Part shown: positions 45,862-54,075 of the stretch, in pieces
How the letters are laid out: each line of letters opens with the position of its first letter
How positions within the stretch are numbered: position 1 is the first letter of the stretch
NCBI GenBank assembly: GCA_014802435.1
Contig: JAAVCG010000006.1
Location: 121,195 to 185,194 of the forward strand
Direction of reading: 5' to 3'
Length of the DNA stretch: 64,000 bases
Origin: Bacteroides sp.
GTDB taxonomy: Bacteria; Bacteroidota; Bacteroidia; Bacteroidales; Muribaculaceae
The notes under the pieces: model-generated
What the model saw: only the letters and a program-made list of their open reading frames with translations
Told to the model about the DNA's origin: nothing
Database searches by the model: none
Made by a program: the position numbers and the translations under genes

Positions 45862-45970
45862 ATTCATTTAGTGCAAAAATGCAACTATTGATGCAATTAT
45901 TAACTTTTTTAACACTATAATGTAACATTTGCAAAAAGGAGCTGAACTTGCGTTCAACTCCTTTATGGGG

Positions 45971-46059
45971 CGGAGAGGACGAGATTCGAACTCGTGGAAA
46001 GGATTGCTCCCTTCGTCGGTTTAGCAAACCGGTGGTTTCAGCCACTCACCCACCTCTCC
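45971..46059 (-). tRNA. tRNA-Ser(GCT)
   Basis: GGAGAGG/CCTCTCC acceptor, long variable arm, anticodon loop TTGCTAA, GTTCGAATC. Confidence 0.95.
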
Positions 46060-46124
46060 AGTGCTGTTTGCGGGTGCAAAGTTACATTAAATTTTTGGTA
46101 ATTCCAAATTTTTTCAAACTTTTT

Positions 46125-46547
46125 TTAAAGATGGAGGATGTTTCGGAGTATAAACCAGGTCAGATAGAAGGTCAAATAGGTGTAAGCTCCATAGCGTCCG
46201 CACATGAAGCCGTAGAGTTTAGGCAACTTTTTGCGGAATAATATGGCGATAATAAGCAGGGAGAAGAACGGGATTCCGAAGAGGAGGAAGTAGTTAAAGT
46301 GAATGGCGTGGGCAAATTCGCCATTGAGTAGGGCATGGAATGCGCGTTGGCTTCCACATGATGGACAATAGTATCCGGTCAGGAGCCAGACGGGGCATTT
46401 CGGGAAGAATTTGCCGTTGGTAATGGGGTCGAAACTCAGGTAAACGGAAAAAGTAATTATCACTATTATCGCAAGGATAATAGTGATAACAATTTTATGA
46501 TTATGTTCTTTCGTCAAATTCAAATCAGAAATTTGAAGCGAGAGCAC
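46125..46547 (-). CDS. DUF2752 family membrane protein
   Basis: CPVWLLTGYYCPSCGSQRAFHALLNGEF. Confidence 0.85.
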   Translation of the reverse strand: MLSLQISDLNLTKEHNHKIVITIILAIIVIITFSVYLSFDPITNGKFFPKCPVWLLTGYYCPSCGSQRAFHALLNGEFAHAIHFNYFLLFGIPFFSLLIIAILFRKKLPKLYGFMCGRYGAYTYLTFYLTWFILRNILHL

Positions 46548-46899
46548 CCAAGATGATCAGAATGAAGTAAATGATGCTGATACCAAGTCCGGTACAAGCG
46601 GCAGCGATAGACCAGTTTTTGGATGATTTTGCGGCCTGACGAGCCGCGTCGTAGTTGCCTGACATCCAGAGACTATTAACGTTTGAGGCTTTGACGATTG
46701 CGACGATACCGAAGGGGAGGCAGCAGAAGAGTGTGGTCAGGATGGCCCAAACCATGCCGTTATCCGGCGGGAGTTGCTGTTGAGGATAACCTTGGTTGTA
46801 GGGTTGCTGATTATAGGGCGGCTGTTGATTGTAGCCTTGGTTGTAAGGCGGTTGATTGAACTGGGGATTGCCTTGCTGATTGTAGTTCTCAGGTACCAT
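46525..46899 (-). CDS. CD225/dispanin family protein with N/Q/P/Y-rich N-terminus
   Basis: NQGYNQQPPYNQQPYNQGYPQQQ; WAILTTLFCCLPFGIVAIVKASNVNSLW...GNYDAARQAAKSSKNW. Confidence 0.85.
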   Translation of the reverse strand: MVPENYNQQGNPQFNQPPYNQGYNQQPPYNQQPYNQGYPQQQLPPDNGMVWAILTTLFCCLPFGIVAIVKASNVNSLWMSGNYDAARQAAKSSKNWSIAAACTGLGISIIYFILIILGALASNF

Positions 46900-46991
46900 G
46901 ATTTTGTTGACGTATGAAAAATGTGAGTGATATCTTAAGGGTGTGCAAATATAAGAATAAATTCTGTGATCTCAAACTATTTTGCAACATG

Positions 46992-47504
46992 TCAGGAGAA
47001 TTCTTGGTGGAGGGAGTGGAAGCGGGCGAGGTTTTCGGGGCCGAATCGGGCCATGGATGCTTCGACGGAGGCGAGGGTTTTGCGCTGCATGGAGCCGGAT
47101 TTGGAGTAGAATTTATCGGCATAGCAGATGAGGCGTTCGAGTTCGGTCTCGGGGACCATCTCGCCGAGTCCGGTTCCGGTGTGTCGTTCGGCTACACGGG
47201 CGGCCCATTCCGGGGCTCCTTCGCGGCGGAGGAGGGCGGCGCCTAAGGGTCCGTGGGAGATGTAGGGTTGGGAGCCGTGGCAGTGGATTGCGGGGGCGTC
47301 GCAGAGGAAGATGCCGATGTCATGGAGCATGGCGGCGGCTTCAATTTGAGCGGGGTCGAGGGAGAGACCGTTGCGGGCGGCTATTTCCAGCGCCAGGTCG
47401 GCGACGGAGCGGGCATGGCGCATATAGATATCCCGAAGGGGAGAGCCTTCGGGATAGTATTTGTCGATAATCTGTTGGGGGTCAAAGGATGGTGTTCCAG
47501 CCAT
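46992..47504 (-). CDS. HD domain phosphohydrolase-like protein
   Basis: MRHARSVADLALEIA...AAMLHDIGIFLCDAPAIHCHG; start reassigned to the ATG at 47504. Confidence 0.85.
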   Translation of the reverse strand: MAGTPSFDPQQIIDKYYPEGSPLRDIYMRHARSVADLALEIAARNGLSLDPAQIEAAAMLHDIGIFLCDAPAIHCHGSQPYISHGPLGAALLRREGAPEWAARVAERHTGTGLGEMVPETELERLICYADKFYSKSGSMQRKTLASVEASMARFGPENLARFHSLHQEFS

Positions 47505-48504
47505 GGGGGTCGGGGGCTTCGCCGAGCTGAATTGCGCGCAGGCGGTTATAGAGTTCGGTGGTGATAGGGCCGGGTTGACCGTCGGGGGCGATGATATATT
47601 TTTTGCCGGTGTCGAGGTCGTCAATCTCAGAGATGGGCGAGGCGACGGCGGCAGTTCCGCAGGCGGCGGCTTCAGAGACTGTTTCGAGCTCTTCGATTGG
47701 GATGTGGCGTTCTTCAACTTCCAGGCCCATATCGCGGGCAATCTGCATGAAGGTCTTGTTAGTGATTGAGGGGAGGATTGACTCGGATGCGGGGGTGATG
47801 TATTTTCCGTCCTTGATGGCGAAGAAGTTGGCGGGGCCACATTCGTCGAGGTATTTTTTCTCTTTGGGGTCAAGGAAGAGTACGGCGCTATATCCGAGGG
47901 CGTGGGCTTCGGCTCCGGCCTTGATTGATGCGGCATAGTTACCGCCTACTTTGAAACGTCCGGTTCCCTTGGGAGCTACGCGGTCATATTTTCGGGTGAT
48001 GCAAATCTTTGTGGGGCGGAATCCTTCCTTGAAGTAGGGGCCGACGGGGGTTACGAACACCAGGAAGAGATAATCAGCCGAGGCTTTGACGCCAACTTGG
48101 GCCGAGGTGCCGATTTCAAGGGGGCGGATATAGAGTGATGCTCCGGTGCCATAGGGGGGAATGAAGCGTTCATTGGCAAGGACGGCGCGCTTACACATTT
48201 CGCAGAACAGTTCGACGGGGATGGGCTCCATGAGCAGTCCCTTGGCCGATTCAATGATGCGGCGGGCGTTTTCTTCGAGGCGGAAAATGCGGATTTTGCC
48301 GTCTTTGCCGCGGAATGCCTTGAGTCCTTCAAATGCTTCCTGACCATAATGGAGCGAGGTGGCCGCCATATGGAGGTTGATAAATTCTGAGTCAGTTTCC
48401 TCAATAGGGCCCCACTGTCCGTTGCTGAATCGGCAGCGTACGTTGATGTCCGTCTTGAGATAGCCAAAGGGGAGGCTTGACCAGTCAATTTGGGTTTCGT
48501 TCAT
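47482..48504 (-). CDS. ilvE: Branched-chain amino acid aminotransferase
   Basis: GQEAFEGLKAFRGKDGKIRIFR, YIRPLEIGTSAQVGV, GNYAASI, EKKYLDECGPANFFAI. Confidence 0.95.
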   Translation of the reverse strand: MNETQIDWSSLPFGYLKTDINVRCRFSNGQWGPIEETDSEFINLHMAATSLHYGQEAFEGLKAFRGKDGKIRIFRLEENARRIIESAKGLLMEPIPVELFCEMCKRAVLANERFIPPYGTGASLYIRPLEIGTSAQVGVKASADYLFLVFVTPVGPYFKEGFRPTKICITRKYDRVAPKGTGRFKVGGNYAASIKAGAEAHALGYSAVLFLDPKEKKYLDECGPANFFAIKDGKYITPASESILPSITNKTFMQIARDMGLEVEERHIPIEELETVSEAAACGTAAVASPISEIDDLDTGKKYIIAPDGQPGPITTELYNRLRAIQLGEAPDPHGWNTIL

Positions 48505-48633
48505 ATTTCTATTGAAAAGTTTTTACCTTAGCGGCTAACTGAATAGCACTTATTACGGGTGCAAAGTTACGCACTTTTTTTGACTTTTTTGCGAAATTAG
48601 GGATAATTTATGCTAAATTCAGTCATTTTTTCG

Positions 48634-48641
48634 TAACTTTG
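48634..48641 (+). promoter_or_regulatory. Bacteroides-type -7 upstream of M23-like gene
   Basis: TAACTTTG, 6 bp before the ATG. Confidence 0.5.
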
Positions 48642-48646
48642 TCGCT

Positions 48647-49438
48647 ATGAAACGTAAGCAGGGCTATAAACCGACCAAGAGATACCGTCTGACCTTCATC
48701 AGCGAGAACACGCTTAATACGCTATGGACCCTTCGGCTGAGCCGCCTGAGGGCATGGAGTCTCGGGGCCCTGTGTGTGGCCGCCATCGGGGCTCTGATTG
48801 CGTTGCTCTTCGGGTTGACCCCCTTAGGCTCGATTCTTCCGGGTTATATGAAGCCCTCCGAGCGGCGCAGCCAGATTGAAAATGCCCTGCGCCTTGACTC
48901 CCTGGCGGAGAGGCAGCAGGTGATGAACCAATGGATTGATAATCTGGAGGCTATTTTGACCGACAGTATAGCTCCGGCGGCGATTCCCGAGGCGATAGAA
49001 TCCGTCGGTGATACTCTTTTGGCGGCGTCGGAGGCCGAGCGGCGATTTGTCAACGACTGGACCGAGCGCGAGCGCTTTAATCTGACGCAGACTGCTCCGG
49101 CCGCCGCCTCCGGCATCAACTTCCGCTTGCCACTTGCCACGGAGCTGCGCCGCGACACCATTGCCGGACCCGCTCTGCAGATAGAGTCTACCCGAAATGC
49201 CACGGTGATGGCCATCCAGGGGGGCACGGTCATTGACTCTCACGTTGACCTCTCATCAGGGCGCCACGTAGTCCTGATTCAACACCCGATGGAGTTTGTC
49301 AGCCGCTATGAGGGCCTGGGCCGCAGCTTTGTCACCACCGGCCAACCCGTCCAGCCCGGCGCCGCCATCGGCCTCCTTGCCGACGAAGCCCTGCTGCGCC
49401 TCACCCTTTTCCGCGCCGGCCCCCCCCTGATTCCCTGA
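48647..49438 (+). CDS. Membrane-anchored M23/LytM-like protein, apparently degenerate
   Basis: TM helix, coiled region, then VVLIQHPMEFVSRYEGLGRSFVTTGQPVQPGAAIGLL resembling the M23 core. Confidence 0.6.
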   Translation: MKRKQGYKPTKRYRLTFISENTLNTLWTLRLSRLRAWSLGALCVAAIGALIALLFGLTPLGSILPGYMKPSERRSQIENALRLDSLAERQQVMNQWIDNLEAILTDSIAPAAIPEAIESVGDTLLAASEAERRFVNDWTERERFNLTQTAPAAASGINFRLPLATELRRDTIAGPALQIESTRNATVMAIQGGTVIDSHVDLSSGRHVVLIQHPMEFVSRYEGLGRSFVTTGQPVQPGAAIGLLADEALLRLTLFRAGPPLIP

Positions 49439-49442
49439 AAAA

Positions 49443-49485
49443 AAGCGGGGACGCGCACTCATGAAAAAAGGCGCGTCCCCGCTTA
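49443..49485. terminator. Hairpin terminator
   Basis: aagcggggacgcgc ... gcgcgtccccgctt. Confidence 0.75.
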
Positions 49486-49504
49486 CGTTATGATAGGTGT
49501 GTGT

Positions 49505-50353
49505 TTATTGTTCAGTCAGATAGATTGTGAGGATTATCGAGGCGTCAGTGATGTTGATTACTCCATCCTCGTTAATGTCATATTTCTTATTGTTGGGCTG
49601 CTCGGCAAGATAGTGGGCAATGATTATTGTCGCGTCAGTGACATTAACAATCTTGTCATCGTTGACGTCTCCCCGCATTGAGGGTTTGTTGTCCACGTTG
49701 TCTTGATTTCCGCTCTGAGGCTCGTCAGGGCTGTCGGGCATGAACGTAAATCGGGCGGTCAGGGTAGTGTTCTCGCCGGGCATCGTGAAGCTCATGTTCA
49801 GGTCGTCGGCAACTTTGTTGCCATCTGAGTCAAACCATCCGTCAAACACGAAGCTCTGACTCGGATAAGCGCGGAGATTAAACATTTCGCCGGCCTTGTA
49901 TCTCTCGCCGCTGTTGATGTTAAAAGAGCAGGCCTCCACGGGTTCGGAGGAAAGGAATAGCCGATATTGCTTATAAGCCATTTCCGGCTCTTCGGGGCTA
50001 ACGGGGTCAAATTTTACGAATTCATAGACTGCGGTGACGACATCGTCAATGGCGCGAGTGGTATAATAGAATGAGCGCGATGTGGAGATGGTCTCGCCGT
50101 TTCTTTCCCAGCGTTTGAAGGCATAGTCAGAGTCAGAAGAGGAAGTGTTTAGATATACCCGCTTCCCTTCCTCATAGCGTCCGGCGCCGGAGGCATAGCC
50201 AACTTCGGCGGGCGATGCTTTGACCGTCAGTTTATACTTGGCCTGCGGTTCGGGCGGATTTGCCGGATTGAAGTCTTGAGCGCTGACTGTGCTGCTCCCC
50301 CAAAGTAGGGGGAGCAGAAGAGCCGACATCAGGTTTTGAATTAGTTTTTTCAC
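49505..50353 (-). CDS. Secreted protein with InlB B-repeat-like units and C-terminal dockerin type I domain
   Basis: GDVNDDKIVNVTDATIIIAHYL and YDINEDGVINITDASIILTIYL duplicated Ca-binding segments. Confidence 0.85.
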   Translation of the reverse strand: MKKLIQNLMSALLLPLLWGSSTVSAQDFNPANPPEPQAKYKLTVKASPAEVGYASGAGRYEEGKRVYLNTSSSDSDYAFKRWERNGETISTSRSFYYTTRAIDDVVTAVYEFVKFDPVSPEEPEMAYKQYRLFLSSEPVEACSFNINSGERYKAGEMFNLRAYPSQSFVFDGWFDSDGNKVADDLNMSFTMPGENTTLTARFTFMPDSPDEPQSGNQDNVDNKPSMRGDVNDDKIVNVTDATIIIAHYLAEQPNNKKYDINEDGVINITDASIILTIYLTEQ

Positions 50354-50374
50354 AAATAATTCAATTTTTGGGGA

Positions 50375-53300
50375 TTAGCGTACAACTTTAACGGCTTCGC
50401 CATTCTTGACCTCAATCATCAGGCCGCGCTGTGAACCGTCGGTTTCCAGTCCGTTGATGCGATAGTAAGTGGCATCGGAGTCAGATTCCACGGCGTCAAT
50501 ACCGGTCACATCCGTGCCCTTGGCGTTGAGCACGAAGCGGGAATCATCATAGCCCTTCTTTGCGGTAAATTCATAGGTTGTGCCGGGGGTGAGGGTGATG
50601 ATTTTGCCTGACTGGCAGTCCTTGAGGGTCAGTTCGCAGTCTGTGCGGGTACATTCAATGGTGAAGGCGCCGTCGGCCGGGGCATAGAATCCGAGGTTAA
50701 CTACTCCGTCGCCGTCGGGGCGCTCGTTGATTGCATAGCGCACGTTGGAGGCGTCGAGCGAGTAGATTTGCGGAGCTTCGGTGCTGATGAACTTCGAGGC
50801 GTCGGTGCCTACTTCATAGGCTGCGTCGGCATTGCTGTTGAACACCACACGGGTGCGGTCGCTGTTGGTGCCGTCGGTCACCGTCAGGTTGATGAGCTTG
50901 CGATCAGAAAGGGCGTGAGAGCGGCGGGCGGCGCGGCGCTTGCGGGCATTTGCGCGATGGTTGGGGTCGTTTTTCTGATTGAATGTTTCACGGAATTGGC
51001 TGAAGAAGTTTACGCCCTCGGATCCTTCAGGTTTCTGAACGAAGAAGGCCATGAAGGGATACATTGAGAAATCGTCGTCTTCCGGACTCAGGGCTTCATA
51101 AGAGTTGGAGTTGGGATTCCACCAGGTGATGGGACCGTCGAAGCCAAGGTCAGCCAGTTCATAGAAGCTCTGGAAGGGGTTGCCGATGAAGTTCCAGTTG
51201 GCATCCTGAAGATTGGAGGCAACATATTGCTTGAGTTCCTGAATCCAGTCCTTAGCATCAAATGAGACTTTAGGTATGCTCAGAGTCAGAGTGCCGTTCT
51301 TGCTGCCCTGGAAAATGTATCCATGGCCACGCTCAAGTGCTTCACCTTTGAAGTCTTTCCAAGAGCCGGAACCATGCATCGCGCGCCATTCACCGTCATA
51401 GTATCTCCAGACCATCTGGCCGTTAAACTTTATGTTCTCGAAGGGTACATCGAAGGGGAAGGCGAAGAAGTACCAGCGATTAGCCATGATGGGGATATTT
51501 ACGTTGAGCATGTCAATGTTGATGTTGCCGCCTGATTCGGAAGTGTTGCTGTCGCCGCCTTTGATGGTGGTTCCGCTCCCCTCGCCGTCAGCTTCAACGT
51601 CAACGTTGCCGAGGTCCTGGCTGTCGTTGCCGTCAACGACGAGGCCGGAGTCCTTACCGAGGTTTGCATCGGGATTGACCTTCTCGCCGGTCTCTTCGTC
51701 GGTCTCGCCCTTGATTCGGGGAGTGTCCGGGTCTTCAATCAGGTCCTTGTCGTCAAGATAGAAGTAAGAATACGGCTCATTGAAGTTCACAATTGACTGG
51801 AACTGACTCCACTGAGTGTCCCAATAATAGAGCTTCTCGCTGGTGTCAGGCACATGAAGCGTCGCCTGCAAGTATGTGTCGCTTGCGAAAGTGTTTTCGC
51901 CAATAGAAGTCGGCTGTATCGTATAAGTATATACATCGCGCACCGTTTCGGGAATTGCGCGGACGCCAATTGAGTTTACACCGGCCGGGATGCGGAACTC
52001 AGTAAGAGATGAGCAACCGTCAAAAGCTTGTTGACCAATACTTTTTATGGTAGAAGGCATTGATATTGTGGTGAGACTGCTGCAACTACTGAAGCAATAG
52101 GAAGGTATGTCAGTAAGTGTCGGAGGTAAAATAACCTCTGTTAGAGAGTGACAGTCTGCGAAAGCGCCCCTATCATTAAATGGAGATGAAGAGTTCACAA
52201 TCTTTGAAATTCCGATAGGAAGCGTAATAGAGCCGAGGCTGCTGCAGTATGCAAACGCTCCGAATCCAATGGTTGCTGAATGAGAGGTTAATTCTTTAGG
52301 GAAAATGACTTCTCTTAATTTGCTACAACCATAGAATGCCGAATTACCTATAGAACATATTGATCTTGGAATGTCTATTTTTGTAAGACGATAGCATTTT
52401 TTTAATGCGTCAGATCCAATAGATTGAATAGAATCTGATAGAATAATGGTCTGAAGATTCCCACACTCATTAAAAGCATAGTTACCAATAGAAATGGCAT
52501 TTTTGGGTAAGATAATATCCGTAATATTTAGCTCGCGGAACATATTGTCACCTACGATATTATCCTCGGTGTGGCAGCCGGAATAGTATTCGTAAGAACT
52601 ACCGACAATAGTTGCATCGCTGAGGTCAAGTTTGCGCAGGTTGAGCATCTTGTTGCGGAATACGATAATGTCATAGCTATTGATTGTACCGGTTACTTTA
52701 AGATTAAGCACGTTGAGAGCCATGTCATGGTCGAAGCCTTCATTGACTTTGTTAAGCACGTCAGAGTCATTCTCACGCGCTGAAACGGTCACGTCAAAGT
52801 CTGTAGTTCCATGAGTGAGAATTTTAGTTGCAAGCATATCCGGGAGAGCTTTTGCATAAGCGCTTTCGCTGCCGGCCGGCACGCAAATAAGGGTTGAGAA
52901 CGAGGTCGTATCAAAAGTTGGCGGTGTAGTTCCCGCAAAATGTACCAATGCAGGGTTAGAAAATGCTTTGGTAGACACATTAGTAACGGATTCGGGGAGA
53001 TTAAACTCAGGGATGGCGCAACCGTAGAATGCATGATCGCCGATAGTCTTTAGTTTAGGCATATCGCCAATTGAGTGCAAAGAATCGCAACCCATGAAGG
53101 CTCTGCTGTTGATAGACGTTAAAGCGGGCATATCGCCTACCGATTGCAATGCATCGCAACTGTAGAAAGCTTCTTGGTCAATGAAGGTCAAAGCGGGCAT
53201 ATCGCCTACCGATTGCAAAGCAGCACAATCGTAGAAAGTTCTATCGCTGATGGAGGACAAAGCGGGCATATTACCTACAGACTTCAAAGCGGAGCAGCCC

Positions 53301-54052
53301 CCAAAAGCCTCGCTACCGATAGAATTCAAAGCGGGCATATCGCCTACCGATTGCAAAGCAGCGCAATCGTAGAAAGTTCTATCGCTGATGGAGGACAAAG
53401 CGGGCATATCTCCTACAGATATCAAAGCTGAGCAGCCCCGGAAAGCCTCGTTGCCGATAGAATTCAAAGCGGGCATATCACCTACAGATATCAAAGTTGA
53501 GCAACCCCGGAAAGCCTCGTTGCCGATAGAATTCAAAGCGGGCATATCACCTACAGATATCAAAGCTGAGCAATTCTCGAAAGTGGAACGACCGATAGAA
53601 TTCAAAGCGGGCATATCACCTACAGACATCAAAGCGGAGCAACTCAGGAATGCCAAATTACCGATAGAATTCAAAGCGGGCATATCTCCTACGGATTGGA
53701 GAGTCATGCACGCATGGAAAGCATAGTCGCAAATTTCGGTTAAGGTGTTGGGAAGCTGGATCTCAGTGATATTACTTTCGCAGAAAGCGTATCGGCCCAG
53801 AGATGTTACGGTGTAAGTAACACCGTTTACAGTAATTGAGGACGGTACAACTATTTTACCTACATAGTAGGTATCGTTGCCTGTAGCAGAGATGCTGCCA
53901 AAGCCATTGCTATATTGATAGTTTGTGACCTGTGCGGTATGGTTGGAGGTGTTAGTGATGTAATGGATGCCGTTGACCTCGACGTTTTCGGCGCGGAGGG
54001 AGGTGAATAGGGCCGCGCCGAGGAGGAGCGATAGGGTTAGTTTTTTTAGCAT
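50375..54052 (-). CDS. BspA-like leucine-rich repeat surface protein
   Basis: Repeated SVGDMPALNSIGNEAFRGCSALI; C-terminal Bacteroidales tail. Confidence 0.9.
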   Translation of the reverse strand: MLKKLTLSLLLGAALFTSLRAENVEVNGIHYITNTSNHTAQVTNYQYSNGFGSISATGNDTYYVGKIVVPSSITVNGVTYTVTSLGRYAFCESNITEIQLPNTLTEICDYAFHACMTLQSVGDMPALNSIGNLAFLSCSALMSVGDMPALNSIGRSTFENCSALISVGDMPALNSIGNEAFRGCSTLISVGDMPALNSIGNEAFRGCSALISVGDMPALSSISDRTFYDCAALQSVGDMPALNSIGSEAFGGCSALKSVGNMPALSSISDRTFYDCAALQSVGDMPALTFIDQEAFYSCDALQSVGDMPALTSINSRAFMGCDSLHSIGDMPKLKTIGDHAFYGCAIPEFNLPESVTNVSTKAFSNPALVHFAGTTPPTFDTTSFSTLICVPAGSESAYAKALPDMLATKILTHGTTDFDVTVSARENDSDVLNKVNEGFDHDMALNVLNLKVTGTINSYDIIVFRNKMLNLRKLDLSDATIVGSSYEYYSGCHTEDNIVGDNMFRELNITDIILPKNAISIGNYAFNECGNLQTIILSDSIQSIGSDALKKCYRLTKIDIPRSICSIGNSAFYGCSKLREVIFPKELTSHSATIGFGAFAYCSSLGSITLPIGISKIVNSSSPFNDRGAFADCHSLTEVILPPTLTDIPSYCFSSCSSLTTISMPSTIKSIGQQAFDGCSSLTEFRIPAGVNSIGVRAIPETVRDVYTYTIQPTSIGENTFASDTYLQATLHVPDTSEKLYYWDTQWSQFQSIVNFNEPYSYFYLDDKDLIEDPDTPRIKGETDEETGEKVNPDANLGKDSGLVVDGNDSQDLGNVDVEADGEGSGTTIKGGDSNTSESGGNINIDMLNVNIPIMANRWYFFAFPFDVPFENIKFNGQMVWRYYDGEWRAMHGSGSWKDFKGEALERGHGYIFQGSKNGTLTLSIPKVSFDAKDWIQELKQYVASNLQDANWNFIGNPFQSFYELADLGFDGPITWWNPNSNSYEALSPEDDDFSMYPFMAFFVQKPEGSEGVNFFSQFRETFNQKNDPNHRANARKRRAARRSHALSDRKLINLTVTDGTNSDRTRVVFNSNADAAYEVGTDASKFISTEAPQIYSLDASNVRYAINERPDGDGVVNLGFYAPADGAFTIECTRTDCELTLKDCQSGKIITLTPGTTYEFTAKKGYDDSRFVLNAKGTDVTGIDAVESDSDATYYRINGLETDGSQRGLMIEVKNGEAVKVVR
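53060..53720. repeat. Tandem ~69 bp repeats encoding the LRRs
   Basis: Period set by aaagcgggcatatc(g/a)cctac; several units nearly identical. Confidence 0.9.
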
Positions 54053-54075
54053 AACTTTATGGTTGGTTTATTATT

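Noticed and set aside
43965-46059. Integrative element at the tRNA-Ser gene
   Set aside because: No integrase, no duplicated tRNA 3' end and no mobilisation genes in the neighbouring sequence.
46992-47936. Full 314 aa ORF from the track as one protein
   Set aside because: The upstream half (PSDIAPYSSLTPKRKNTSTN...) is an out-of-frame reading of ilvE; the HD protein starts at 47504.
53060-53720. Possible CRISPR-like array because of regular spacing
   Set aside because: The ~69 bp period is in frame and encodes LRRs; units vary inside as coding repeats and there are no cas genes.
53144-53726. Repetitive plus-strand ORFs (HIAYRLQS, KAGISPTDIKAEQ repeats)
   Set aside because: Antisense shadows of the LRR tandem repeat in the BspA-like gene.
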